Notes: generated by a model not told the origin, from the letters alone. Shown: positions 44,901 to 56,528, numbered from the stretch's first letter. The stretch is 64,000 nt of DNA from Symsagittifera roscoffensis (GCF_963678635.1 NC_087068.1:19806714-19870713), one strand, 5' to 3'. A program made the numbers and translations.

Positions 44901-46254
44901 ATGCTACGCATAAACCATTCGGTTAACTATTCAAACTGCTACAATAGACGTGAAGGCCCAATGCAAAAGCAATTGATTTAAATCAACCCATACTTGACCA
45001 CAAAAAATCTTTGGTCTCGCAATAGACTTGATTAGTCACCATCAAAAGAAATTTGACCACTCCATTTGCTAATTTTAACAGCAGCTCTTTCATCAGTCAA
45101 AATGTTTATTCAGCTGGATCCCAGATTGCATGCATCAAGGTAAGCAATTGTCAACTCAATTGTGGAGCAGCTCGACCACATCATTGGGATACGAGAAGAT
45201 CTCCGTTTAAATAATTGTCACGGGTTTCTGTTTCGACAAAACAAAGCGGTCAACCTCCAGCCACTCATAGCAGTTTTACCGTTGAAAACGTTAACACGAT
45301 GAAGTTCACTTCCACCACTTTTGGAGTAAATTTTTTGGCCTCTTTTAAGCTGCTTGTTTTAAAATTTACTGAATTAATTCTACCTGCTTACCAAATCGAG
45401 CAGTTCATTTCGGAGTTCTAATTGATCAAAGCAACAATTCGAATTAGAGCTAGACAAGAACTCCCAACAGTGGAAAATGTTTGCAATAGCTTCCATTGAA
45501 CTGAAAGGCACCTATAAAAAAATCATAAATTCTGCTCATCCAAGCTAAAAAGACAAAAACTCTGATGGTTTTTTAATCCAACATACTGCTCTCATTTCAA
45601 TGGGATTGAGAACGCTCGCTGCATATTGCCAAAAAACAATCCTCGTCATTCTAGGATCACGAAAACTGATGCTTGACGTTTTTCGGCCAATTTTAATCAA
45701 GAAGGAAACGAAACTGAGGTCGAGACTCTTTATAATTTTAACAGATTACCCAGAAAACAATGAGCCACTGACGCCGATTCCGTTTTCCTTCAACGGCACC
45801 TCAGTAACTTTTGACCGGGAGTTTTCCACGAATTCACTAGCTTTTGAAGACTGCCACTGATATACATTGGGTAGACACAAGCTTATCAGACGACGAATCA
45901 TTTGTGGAACAAAATCAATAAGTGGGACCTAACTTCACCCTGTGGCTATATAGCGGAAGCACTTCTATTTTTCCGTTGTTTGTCGAAATAAAATCTAGTC
46001 AAGCTTTTTTATTTTTTTTGATACAATCACGCTTGAAACAAACCAGAACTAAAAAAAACCTTGACTCTTGACAAGCCAATTACAAACGGAATGGTTTGAA
46101 TTTATTCATGGCTGTACATTTTTTGGTTTGGTAATAAAAAAATTCATTTAGCCAATTTTTTTCGGCTTAGTTTTTTTCTGTATGTCTGTATGAAAGAAAA
46201 ACTGAAAACCTTGTCAGAAGGATTGAAAAATAGATATTGCAATTGAGCTTCCAA

Positions 46255-47740
46255 AGTGAATGGAATTCAATTAGAATTCAAAATTGCAATTCAAACTTCA
46301 GGGTATTCAGTTGATCTGATGAACAGTATCACAATTATGCCTTCAAATTATTTATATTGTCAGTTTATAATCGAAAATTTGCTTGCTGTTCCGATTGTTG
46401 TAACAAAAATCACGGATACTTGTGATCGGTGTGGTTTTTTTCTTTCGACAAAATTCGACTTTTTATATATTCAATTTTGACAGAAGCTTTTTTATATTAA
46501 TCAAAAAATTTTTTTGACCTGGACTTTAACTTAAAAAAGTATTTTACCCTTGATCAATTTTTGTAAAGTTATGGGGATTTAAAGATAACCTTTTTGGCCA
46601 ATTCGGTAAAATAAACGCGCGATATATTTCGCACTATTAAACGCGTAAGCTGAGATTTAATCCGTCTTAGACGGCGTTCCAAACTTGTTGAAGAAAGTTT
46701 ATTTGCCATAATTGATTTTTTACTATTAGCAAATTTTATCACTTTGTACTTGATATGGCGTGTGGGGGAATTTTTTTTCGCAAAAATCTCACATTTGAAA
46801 CATTAAAAATTTTTTTTTTTTTTCATTTAATTTTTTCATATTTTACTGCCCGATAGACCCTAAAGTATTCATCTTGATACGAGCAGTCTTGTTTTCTTTC
46901 ACGGCAAAAATTGGATTACAAGACGGCAAACAAAAATTTTTCAACAAACTGGTTCATTGCGATGGCGTTTCATTGCGACGAAAAAGAATTGTCACGAAGC
47001 GCTGCGTGAACAGGAAAACAATGAGTGGCATTTTCAGAAAAACAATGCTCGTATCAGGGCAAAGCCCTATATAGGCGAAGCCCTGAATGTTCCGACTGCA
47101 AAGCCCCTGTATCAGGGCTAGGTCCTGAAAACTCCAACTGCCTTTTCAAAGGTCTATGTAGCAGTAGTAACACAAAAAAAAATAAATGTAATAGAAAAAA
47201 TTTTAATATCCTTTAGTTTGAGTTTTTCGTGAAAATCATTCCCCACACGCCATATAAAGTACAAAGTGATAATAGCAAATCATGAATGGCAAATAAAACG
47301 TCGGTCAACCAATTTGGAACGATTTCTAAGACGGATTAAATCTCCACTTACGCGTTTAATAGCGCGAAATACATCGCGCGTTAATTATCACAAATGGGCC
47401 AAAATGACAATTCTCAAACCCCCATTACATTACAAAAACTGATCATGGGTGAAATATTGTTTCAAGTTAAACTCCACGACAACAATACTTTTTGATTGAT
47501 ATAAAAAACGTCCGTCAAAAATGGCTAGTTGAGAAGTCGAATTTTGTCAGAAGAAAAAAGAACACCTTGAGCTCAAATATTCCGTTATGAAACTCGGAAC
47601 AATAATAAAATTTCTGTTTATAAACTGACGGTATAAATAGTTTGTTGGCATAATAGTGATACTGTTGCTCAGATCAACTGAATATCCAGGTTGAGAAGTT
47701 TGAATTGCAAGTTTTAATTCAAATAAATGCCATTAACTTT
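46255..47740. repeat. Large inverted repeat, arms of about 0.5 kb
   Basis: Left arm about 46255-46775 and right arm about 47232-47740 are diverged inverted copies. Landmarks in both: TATTCAGTTGATCTGA, ACAGTATCAC.ATTATGCC, ACGCGCGAT...TTTCGC, GACGGATTAAATCTC-type and GCGTGTGGGGAAT. The outer parts of the arms resemble the end of the tandem-array unit, so the array grades into this structure. The loop (46776-47231) holds GTATCAGGGCAAAGCCCT-type short repeats. Confidence 0.8.
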
Positions 47741-47939
47741 AAAATCTTGAAGCCCTGTATCAGTGTTTTATGTTTTTAAGTTAATTGGTCAGTGTTACGA
47801 TTAATTTTGCTTGGGTTGCACATTTCAATCCTGATTATCTTTATCATCGTAAAGCCAAAAGGAACAAAACTTCTCGCATAATGTTTCGACTGCCTTTTGG
47901 TCTATGGAGCGGTAATAACATAAAAAAATGAATGTACTA

Positions 47940-48340
47940 AAAACAAAATGATTATTTTTTCAATATATTTTTTTTTGTGAAAACTATCCACCTTACGCCA
48001 TATAAAGTACAAAGTATTGGATTTCACTCCTAGTAACAAATCAATTACGGCAAATAAGCTTCCTTCAACCAATTAGGGCAAATAAGCTTCAGCCCCAAAA
48101 CGGCCAAAATGGCAATTTTTAACCACCATAAGTTCAGGAAAAAAGATCACAGGTGAAATAGCAATACCTTTTTAAGTTTAAGGTAAGTATAACAATAGCT
48201 TTTGAATGATATAGCAAATTCTGTCAGAAATGGCTAGTTAAAAAGTCGAAATTTGTCGGAAGAAAAAGAAACCAACTCGAGCTTAAGCATTCGGTTATTT
48301 TTTAACGAAAATTGGAACAATATGTGTTAAAGAAGGAATA
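47940..48340. repeat. Third copy of the inverted-repeat arm, right-arm orientation
   Basis: ACGCCATATAAAGTACAAAG, AACGGCCAAAATGGCAATTT, GAAATGGCTAGTTAAAAAGTCG and the region after them match 47240-47620 in order. It lacks the ACGCGCG core. Non-coding. Confidence 0.75.
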
Positions 48341-48639
48341 CAGTTTTCAACTGCTGTTGAAAATGTCAATAGCTCATGGCAACGAATAGAAGAATATATG
48401 AAACAGAAAGACAAAATTCCTTCAATCCAACATTTTCATTTGTATTCCATAGGTACTTAGTTAACAAAAAAGCGTTTTGTAACGTTGAAACGTGTAATTT
48501 TTTTAGAATCAGAATTTGAACCGTTACAATTGAAGTATCGTAAGAAAGTTTTCTAAGCAAATAATTCCTGGCTCATGAACACTTGATTAGGATGTTTTAA
48601 TTTTAAGCGTTCTAATTTTGTTTCATGGGAAATGGTTTA

Positions 48640-48860
48640 GTTCAATGTTACAAAAACGTTTTTGGTCCGACTTTATATGACGGAATTTTTTGCTCGGTGT
48701 GGTTTTTTGTTTTTCTTCTGACCAATTTAGTTTTTTTTAACTGCCATTTTTGAAAAAATTTTTCTTATCACCTGAAACATACTGTTGCCTTAAACTGAAG
48801 TTTCAAAAGATATTTCACTAGTTATCTTTTTTGTAGGTTCAAGAATTTCCATTCTGACCA
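48640..48860. repeat. Partial arm copy in opposite orientation
   Basis: TTTGCTCGGTGTGGTTTTTT, ACCAATTTAG..., TTATCACCTGAAACATA are reversed counterparts of 48160-48320 and resemble 46420-46560. With 47940-48340 it makes a second, imperfect inverted pair. Confidence 0.6.
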
Positions 48861-49677
48861 AGCAAGCGCGATAAATAATGCGAGCCTTTAAGCGTAACCT
48901 GCAAACTAAAAATATCCAAATTTTTCTTATTTATACGTTAACGGTGTCAAAATATGTCAAGCTTATGCGTGAGGTGTGGGGGCGGTTAAAATTAAAATCA
49001 ATTTTTGGAAATTTTAACAATCGGAACGTTCCAAACTTAGTCGGAACGTTCGAAATTTAGCCCTGATGCGAAGAGTCCTAAATTTATTTTCTTGTGAAAT
49101 ACTAAGCTATAAAAATAAACGATGTCGTTGAATTTTAAGTTTAATTAAGAGTCTTTTAAATAAAAAAAGACCTGAAAAATGCTCCGTATGCGTTGAATGT
49201 TTGATGCTGAAAAGTTGTCAGCACTGCTTATAGACTATATTCGCCTCAGATAGTTTTTTGTTTCATGCTTTCATGTATCCCTCATTTTCAGTTTTTTGTA
49301 CCGTGGATATCTTGATTTGGTTATCAGAACAAGACTTGATTTTGACATGTAACAAGAAAAGTTGAAATCGAAAACTGTTTTGTGATCAAGTACATTGACG
49401 CAAGTAAAAAAATTAAGTAGTTATTTGAACGAGAAAGCAAAAACCAAAATCGATCTGGTCAGAATCAAGTTCATTATCACAATTACAATAAACTTGCTAC
49501 TGGCATAACTAAGTTTTTCCACGTAAGCAACCATAATAACCAACCTTTAAAAAAACAGTAATATTGGCTAAGTAACAAACAGTTTTTCAAAAGTCGATGA
49601 GACCAATTGCCGGTTAAACAAAAAGCAAACAAGATGGCCGGCTAATCTGCAAGCGGCAAAAATTCAGACGAAGACTA
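48861..49677. other. Unassigned interval
   Basis: No convincing frame, RNA gene or repeat recognised. GC is as low as in the surroundings. Confidence 0.45.
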
Positions 49678-49869
49678 TCAGGGGTGGCTCTAGGATTTTT
49701 TCGAGTGGAGGGGCTTCGGGTGGATTTTCGAAAAGTTGTCGAAAGTTTTGCGGAACTTTTTAGGTCAACCAAATTGATTTTCCGAGCTCTTCTAAAGCAC
49801 TAAAAACACTCTGTTTTGACAAAAATTTCTGCGCCACAGTCAAATTTTTGGAAAAAACAGGCCAAAACT
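49678..49869. mobile_element. Truncated MITE copy 4, reverse orientation
   Basis: Starts CAGGGGTGGCTCTAGGATTT, which corresponds to the right-hand end of the MITE at 23020 in reverse. AACCAAATTGATTTTCCGAG and AAACAGGCCAAAA blocks follow. It stops abruptly where the ACGCG-core repeat begins at about 49870, so one element has interrupted or replaced part of the other. Confidence 0.75.
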
Positions 49870-50160
49870 TTTAAGACGGATTTAATCTCCGCTGAGGCGT
49901 TAATCGCGCAAAATATATCGCGCGTTAATTGTCACAATTTGGCCAAAATGGCAATCTTTAAACCACCATAACATTACGCACAAAATGATCACACGTGAAA
50001 TATCTTTGTAAGTTAATGCCCAGGACAACAATACTTTCCTATTGATTTTTAAAATTATTCCGTTAAAAATGGCTAGTTAAAAAGTCGAATTTTGTCTGAA
50101 GAAAAAACCCACCCGAGCTTAAATTTCGTTACTTTCGTTAGGAAAGTCGGAAGAATAAAC
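49870..50160. repeat. ACGCG-core dispersed repeat copy
   Basis: AAGACGGATTTAATCTCCGC, AATATATCGCGCGTTAATTG, ATGGCTAGTTAAAAAGTCGA match the right arm of the 46255-47740 structure in order. It adjoins the truncated MITE without spacer. Confidence 0.75.
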
Positions 50161-51430
50161 TCTTAATAACACATCCAACAACCAGACGACCTAGGTATAA
50201 TATATATATATTTTCCTAAATTACGATTTTAACGCGTTTGAATCATAATTCTTTTAATTTCTGCATTTTCTTCCGTATATTTATTTGTCAAATTTTGATA
50301 ATAGAAACCACCGACAAAACGCTGAAAAGGTTGTGACATCAGCAGTTTTGTTTAGTTTGATACAGCATCAGCTCGCTGCATGCGTCGGCTTGAAAACGAG
50401 TAGATGGAATGAAATATGTAAATCTTGAAAGCAAAAAAGTTTTGTCGATGATTCGCCTGGAAACAAATTGTCGCTTCCGCAGGGAAAAATTATTTTTGAT
50501 GCTGTGATTTCCATAAAATTTTTAAAATTAAATTGAAGTTTAAGGCAAATGCAGCATAAAAATTTAACCGGATGAATCTGCGAGCTTTGAAAACCAACTT
50601 TATACATAGGAAACAAACTCATTAATTAAAGAAATTTCAATATTAGAAAGAACAACACTTAGAAAAAATCATTCTGTTCCTTGTTTTTGGTTCAACACTC
50701 AATCTTTACCGGTAAAATTGTCACGATTTTTTTATTCCGTTATTTTTGTTTTGCCTGTAAAATTGAAAAATAAAAAAATTTACTCGAATTTACTCGGAGT
50801 TTAATCGAAACGACGCATTTCTTTTCAATGCGTTCAAAAAATGTATTTCACTTGAAAACTTTATTGATCAAAAAACATTGGCATTGCTCTTTTGAGATTG
50901 TTTTGCTTGAAAATCAGTTTTCTAAATTTCTTTTATTAAAATTATTTTGCATATCTATCTAGATCACTTTTTTGAATTAAGAGATTCTTAATCTATTTTT
51001 TTATTTGTTAAATTAATCCCTTCTATAGTTTTTTTCTTTTTCCAAGATGAGTATCATTATTTTACAGATTATAGGTTTCATTTCGATTTTTCGTTTTACT
51101 TTCATTAGAAATGTACTGGCTCGTGGTATAAGGCATTATCTCTAGATCACACGCTGTGTCGTAAAACTGAAAAAGCTGATTTTCTCGTAGGAAAATAAAT
51201 GTATGATAATAATGTCACGCAGATCTATTTGACTCAAGTTTGAAACTGAGCATACATCCAAAGCACTGCGTGCGTTCGTTAAAAAACTTTTATCCCAGCT
51301 CCAAAATGGACAAAAACGTTTCAACTTTCCAGGAGCGCAGAAGATTGTCAAGAAATCCTACGCATTGTCAAAATCGGAAATCATTTGCTGCAGGATAAGT
51401 TTATGCGAAGCTAAACTGTGTCTTTTGTGC
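50161..51430. other. Unassigned interval
   Basis: Short open frames of 60-84 codons on the minus strand (50368-50622, 51142-51351) have no recognisable domain, splice context or repeat counterpart. I see no supported gene. Confidence 0.45.
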
Positions 51431-51710
51431 ATTGCAAGCGGATGATTCCGCAACAGACCGAAATCAGATTTGTCGCTGAATCCGCAACATTTCACTTATA
51501 CTGTTTGCTGTTTTGGATTCCACAAACAAATACTTAAAACCATGTACCGCTCAAAATCGCTCTAGAAAAAGGCAAGTTGCGGATACAGCAACAGTATTTG
51601 CGGAATCTGGAATAACTTTGGAATCCACAAGCAAACAAAACGACGTATGTATAGTTAAAACGAGCTATTGCAGAATCCCCGACTGTAAGTGGAACCCGCA
51701 GTTTGTTTGC
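51431..51710. repeat. Patch of GCGGAATC-type degenerate short repeats
   Basis: Variants of GGATTCCGCAAC, GAATCCGCAAC, TTGCGGAATCTGG and GCAGAATCCCCGACTGTAAG recur. The same words dominate 54360-54500, linking the two patches as one minisatellite-like family. Confidence 0.6.
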
Positions 51711-51774
51711 GTTTATCTATATATGTAGTACCGTTTTAGATTATACCCGTTTTTTACTAAGTGGTCACCAGCAA

Positions 51775-51935
51775 GTCCGATCTCAATTAGTATTTTGATC
51801 GAAACGATCGATCTCAATTCTTACTTCTAAAATCGACCTCAATTCCTGTCAAACACCCAATTTTGTCTTAATTGTTGTCAAACACCCTACTTCGATCTCA
51901 ATACATTCGATTTCAATTTCTGTGTTTCTCCTCAT
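51775..51935. repeat. Minisatellite-like patch (GATCTCAATTC / TGTCAAACACCC)
   Basis: Successive diverged units: CGATCTCAATT repeated at about 51780, 51810, 51835 and 51895, and TGTCAAACACCC at about 51855 and 51885. The period is roughly 30-45 bp. No frame. Confidence 0.6.
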
Positions 51936-53456
51936 CAAGCCAACGCACCTCTTTACTGCCGGAGATCTTAAAGGCAAGTCTGATCTAACTCAGAGACTAT
52001 GTGCTCCATGACGCTATCCAGATAACAGCTACCTCCTAATTAAGTTTAAAATCAGACATGGAAACAAATCTTACCAGTAGCCATAATTATATTTAGACAC
52101 AAAAACAGAAAAAATTACACTTTTGCCCATACGAAATCGCAAAAATTTCAAGTACGGAAAACCCAAATGGCACATTCAATTAGTGCATTGGCAAGCCCGC
52201 ATACTCTTAGGCTGGAATCTCTATAATATATAGCAAAGAGCCAAGTTAATCAAGAAAACAAGAGCGTAAAAAGTAGTTTCGAACGCAACGACCATCATAT
52301 CAAAACACAGTCAAGCCCATGCGTAAACTTTATGCTGACTCAAAACTACGAATTTTTAGAAAACAAATAAACGTTTTACGTCAACAAAACTGATATTTTC
52401 AAGCAGTAAGTTGATTTATGAAAAAAAGTTAACAAACTTTGAATACTTCAAATTTTTTTCCCGGCCTATATCTGTTCAAATAAACGTGTGACCGACCCAG
52501 TAAAGCCCAATTTCTACATGACTGAAGGAGTTATGTGTCCTTATTACCTATGCAAACATTTTATCCTTCACAGCTGATTTTTTCATGACTTTGAAAAATG
52601 ATTTCAAAAAAAATTGGGGACAATGACAAAAAAACCACGTATCAAAAAATTGAATATATCAACTACCAAGTTTATTAATTGACCTGTTCTCAAAAGACTG
52701 TTTTGTGTTTGTTTACGTTTTTTTGTCATCGAAATATGTTAAAAATCAAAAATCAAAAATCACACAAAATAGGCCCAAATTGACCTCGTTTTCCCTACAC
52801 TCCAAGTAATGAATTTTTCTATTCTTTTCGAAAAACCGACCCTACCATTTCTTCTTTAAAGGCAAAAAGCTACCTAAAGCAAACCCTGAAAATCAAACGT
52901 GTAGCCTTGTAAGAATGCAGAAAAAACGCGGAGCGAACTAAACCCAGAGCAAACAGCAAAAAAAACACCATGAAAATAATAGTTTAAGCTTAAAAAATTT
53001 TGTTTTGACATCAAAAAAGGTAGTTTTTTGGACATAGATCTCGTAAGTTTTCCATTAGAAACACTAGCAGTTTTTGAGCAAGATTGAACTATTTTATATG
53101 ACGGGACAAAAATTTTCTAAGACCTTTATGAGGTTATACACTAATCTCAAAATTAAAATAAGTTTCAATGATGAAAAAATGTGTTTCGACAATAAAAATC
53201 GTTTTTCTTTACTATAGATCCCACGAGCAGGTCCTTCTATCCTATTTAGACCGATATCCGTCTAACTTGTCCAGTTTCAGAGATTTTTTCCGAAGTCATC
53301 AGTTTCATTTCGACATTCTGCGTTTGTCTTTTTTCGCCGCATCCAGTATTTAACTCATCAAACACATTAGCTAATTGTTATTAGCCAGTTTAAAAAGTCA
53401 CTGAATCAATCTTATCAAAAAATTTGTTCGGTCAGTGTTACTTGTATGGTGTTTTT
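51936..53456. other. Unassigned interval
   Basis: No supported gene. A stretch at 53215-53353 follows an acceptor-like ctttactatag and is open for about 45 codons, but no homologous domain or partner exon is visible. Confidence 0.4.
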
Positions 53457-53458
53457 AA

Positions 53459-53533
53459 GACAGGGTGCCCGAGTGGTTAAGGCTTTGGACTAATACAATC
53501 TCCATGATTGGGTTCAAACTCCATCTCCATTGA
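53459..53533 (+). tRNA. tRNA-Ser/Leu-like pseudogene or SINE head
   Basis: Box A TGCCCGAGTGGTTAAGGC (from 53466) and box B GGGTTCAAACTCC (53510-53522) are close to the consensus of class II tRNAs. GGAC at 53487-53490 resembles the Ser anticodon-arm start. The anticodon stem cannot be paired properly, and the ends (GACAGGG against ATCTCCATTG) pair poorly. So this is a pseudogene or the promoter part of a tRNA-derived SINE rather than a working tRNA. Confidence 0.5.
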
Positions 53534-54350
53534 ATTGTTTTCGTTGAACTTAGTTTAGATTTTGATTTTTCCATCCTTAATTTTTCGGCAAATATAATAT
53601 TTAAAATGACATTTGGTGTTATAAGTTGTTTTCTCCACAAAAAGGGTACCAGTATGATAGAGTTGTCACTTTAAAATAACCAATTCTATTGAGATTAGGC
53701 AATTAAGAGCTCTAAGTTCATTTAATAACTATGAGTTAGCCATTCTGAAACATTTTGCATCATATTTTCAACTAAATCTTTTGTTCGTTTTCCTCGCCGT
53801 TCTTTAAGGTGGATAATTTGAGAGAACGCCAAACTTTTAATGACGAATAACTGAAACCAAATATGGTTGTTAAGTCGTAAAGTAAGTTGATTCGAGGAAA
53901 TTTCTTGACATAAACAATATAATTATTACAATTTTTAATCTAAAGTCTTTCTGACTCGACAAATTAGTTTTTAAATTATTTCATGCCTTACGCATGCGGG
54001 GCCTGTTTAAAATAATTGCTTTTTATGACCACACTATCATAGTAGTACCCAGGGTGTTCACTCGATATGCTTTCATCTAATCTCGAATGCTACCCTCATG
54101 ATTTGGTTTCACACTCGACTCATCTCAAAAACTGCTCGACTCATCCCCAAAACTGGTTATGATCCCAAAAACTGCTTGCTGGTTTGTGTATCTCGAGTGC
54201 TAAAAGAGTGTCATCCATTAATTTATAAAAACAATGTCCTAAGATTTGTTCGTAGGATGACAATGGTTAAGTCCATTTTAATTCCGAATGGCTATAAAAA
54301 ACAATTCCAGTTATAGCTTTCACTTATTCATATGTAAATTCAGTAATAAT
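53534..54350. other. Unassigned interval
   Basis: Nothing recognised. A short repeat, ACTGCTCGACTCATCCCCAA and CCCAAAAACTGCTTG-like, occurs at 54130-54180. No gene. Confidence 0.4.
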
Positions 54351-54359
54351 AAATATGTG

Positions 54360-54500
54360 GAATCTACTAATAAATTGCGGAATTCGCTTACCTTTGCGGA
54401 TTCCAGTACAGGTTTTCCGGTTTCCACTTACATTTGCGGATTCGACTAACATTTTGCAGAATCCGCTTACAGTTGGGAAATTCAGAACAACTAGCTAAAT
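54360..54500. repeat. Minisatellite of about 20-bp period (TTTGCGGATTCCGCTTACA-like)
   Basis: Six or seven degenerate units in a row: ATTGCGGAATTCGCTTACC, TTTGCGGATTCCAGTACAG, TTCCGGTTTCCACTTACA, TTTGCGGATTCGACTAACA, TTTGCAGAATCCGCTTACA. Related to the patch at 51431-51710. Confidence 0.75.
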
Positions 54501-55787
54501 TCACTTGTTGCTGAATCCGTCACTCAACAATTGTGGGGAAAAAATACGTCTCAAGTATTTGTACGCCGAATTCACAGAAAGTTTGTTAGTGTAATCGATT
54601 GACATTTTGGAATGGGTTTAAAGATTGTCTATGGAATCCAAGAACATGTAGACACAAAATTGTGCGCCTATCTAGTGCACAGTTTGGCATCGTAAAGAAC
54701 AATTTGTACGACTTAATAACTTGTGTTCAACCTGAATTAAACAAAAGATTTTTCAATTTGAAACGAAACTCATTTTTTATTCAAAAACAAACAGAAAAAA
54801 AAATCAAATGGCGATGTGTAGATGGTAGTAGATACACTTATGACTCACTAGTTATGATTCTTGGGGTGTTCTGTCGAATAGTTTTAGCTTTTAGTGAGAT
54901 TTAATTTTTAATTTTTTCTTCAAGGTTGTCAATCTCACGATGCCTCAATTCTCTTGCCACGATCTTCACAGCCTCATTTTTTGGTTATTTTATAAAATTG
55001 TTTAACTTTTTGGCTTCTTATATTGATTAGTGTATCTATTTTGTTTCTAAGTTCAAAATTTTTTAATGTTTAACTGTACTTTTTCGGATAAAGAAGCTCT
55101 GATAAAAATTCAAGAGAAGCTAACCGTTTTGAATTGAATTCTGTATTTAAATAAAAAAAGAATCAGCGTTCAAATCACTAGCCATCATCCTGGTCTAAGT
55201 AAATCAAACGCATATAGGGAATTTTTGGTTGTAAAACAGAATATTACCGAAAAAAAATTTTCCGAAAAATCTAAACGATTCTGCAATCAATCAAAAAACA
55301 GAATTATAGAAGTTCTTGCCTTTGAAGCTACTTAGTTTAATCCTTTGTCTAGACGTTTTCAAGACAAGAAGTATGCGAGTACTTTAAACTAGCAGACAAT
55401 TTTTGTGCCGACTTTTTTTTCTTCTTTCGCAGACTTAGTAAGCCTTGAAATGGGTTTTGACGAGAAAATTAGTTAATCTATCATTGAAATTGATTTTATC
55501 TCTTTCAAAACAGTTTTCTTGATGTTACAATTAAAATGAGAAAAATTGATGAATCAAAAAATATAGTTCATATTATTCTTGGAAAATTTTTTAGAAGACT
55601 AAACCAAGTCTCTGACCAGAATCTGTTCAAATTGACGAAAGGGAAGGTAACTCAGAGCGCTTAGTACTGAAACTATACAGCCATCAAATTTGTTCTGAAC
55701 TCTGATTCATTTATCAATCGTGCGGGTATGATTTTCCAAATTTTGACGAGACTTTTAAAAAGTGGTTTACGCGTTACGAGCTAAAAA
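54501..55787. other. Unassigned flank of copy D
   Basis: A 101-codon plus-strand frame (54599-54904) shows no domain I know and no repeat partner. TTGTGCGCCTATCTAGTGCA at about 54660-54680 matches the flank of copy A at 12191-12210. The last bases abut the TGT of the LTR. Confidence 0.4.
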
Positions 55788-56290
55788 TGTATCGCATTGG
55801 AACCTGATCTAAACTATATTTTATGATTGGATAAATTAAATGTTTTACCAATGTAAAGTATTTAATATTAACCAATCATGATCCATCTAACTAACAACCC
55901 ACTTATTTGTAAGTGCTGAAGTTACTTGTAATTTCAGCACCAGAGAGATTTGAATTTAACTTAGAAATTAGTTGGACTCTCCCGAGCACTTCAGCAGCCG
56001 CAATAAACCAGTATACCCTAGATCTATTGAGCCTAGCAGAGACTAGTTAAACAACCTGAGACTAGATAGTATAAGAGTAAGATTAGGATCGGTATTAGAC
56101 TAAGAAGTTGCACGAATCTATCCGGCCGAAAATAAGATAGCGTGACGAGCAGACGGTGTACCCTATCCGAAATTACTCTATGAGTTATACACCCCAGTCC
56201 TAACTCATCTGGTGCGACCATAAGTCTCGAACAAGACCTTAATAGATTAGAATTAACCAAAATAGATTAGAAATTAGACAAAAACATTTA
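55788..56290 (+). repeat. 5' LTR of copy D (3' border uncertain)
   Basis: Starts TGTATCG, followed by ATTGGAACCTGATCTAAAC as in copy A. TATATTTTAT at about 55815 may be the TATA box, the inverted repeat is at 55913-55940, and AATAAA is at 56002-56007. The border to the leader is not defined because the partner LTR lies beyond the window. Confidence 0.75.
55913..55940. promoter_or_regulatory. Conserved palindrome in the LTR (copy D)
   Basis: GTGCTGAAGTTAC, TT, GTAATTTCAGCAC: 13-base arms with a single G-T wobble. Copy A (12035-12062) is perfect. Copy C (29454-29481) has two mismatched pairs, but one base pair is changed on both sides (T-A to C-G). Conservation of pairing suggests a hairpin or a dimeric protein-binding site in U3 or R. 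Confidence 0.65.
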
Positions 56291-56294
56291 CAAA

Positions 56295-56528
56295 ATGTTA
56301 TACGACAATAATTTAATCGAAATGTCTCTACGACTCAATAGATCAGAGCCAATATTCCGAACCATAACAGAACTACCCGGAATTGGAAGAAGACCTCGAA
56401 CCAAAGACGACATACGACAAAGTAGAAACTTGCCGTATAGTTATATGATAGTTCGGCAAAAGCCAGAACAAACTTTTATATTTAGAATACTACTTGCAAT
56501 GAATTTAGATTTCCATTTGCAAACATAA
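56295..56528 (+). CDS. Leader micro-ORF of copy D, 77 codons
   Basis: Same position, length and motifs as the micro-ORF of copy C (NLIEMSL, PGIGRRP, YMIVRQKPEQTF, FRILL). It is basic, without cysteines or a membrane segment. It is the first ATG-initiated frame of any length after the LTR similarity block, so it would be the first frame met by ribosomes on genomic RNA. Function and family unknown. Confidence 0.6.
   Translation: MLYDNNLIEMSLRLNRSEPIFRTITELPGIGRRPRTKDDIRQSRNLPYSYMIVRQKPEQTFIFRILLAMNLDFHLQT

Larger units (their letters stand above)
35296..46250. repeat. Diverged tandem array of a complex 1.6-2.9 kb unit, at least five copies
   Basis: Several blocks recur in fixed order. One marker block, GTAGA(T/C)TTCTTGAA with neighbours, is seen at about 35350, 38100, 39710, 42265, 43845 and 46110. 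A block reading KGCCDSHTEA-like on the minus strand is near 35450, 38390, 39950, 42560 and 44130. A block with TCAGACGA(C/T)GA is near 37850, 39500, 42970, 43615 and 45890, and a CTGCCTAGCAACTCGAGCAG-like block near 36145, 36395, 40675 and 44845. Unit length varies by internal deletions and duplications. Splice-like borders recur at block edges on the minus strand (ttttgttccacag, GGCAG|gtaaaa), but some blocks also have open plus-strand frames and acceptor-like tracts (tttttacag). It could be a decayed tandem gene family or a complex satellite. Confidence 0.75.

Noticed and set aside
46874-47216. Short frames in the loop of the inverted repeat
   Set aside because: They consist of short GTATCAGGGC-type repeats and show no domain.
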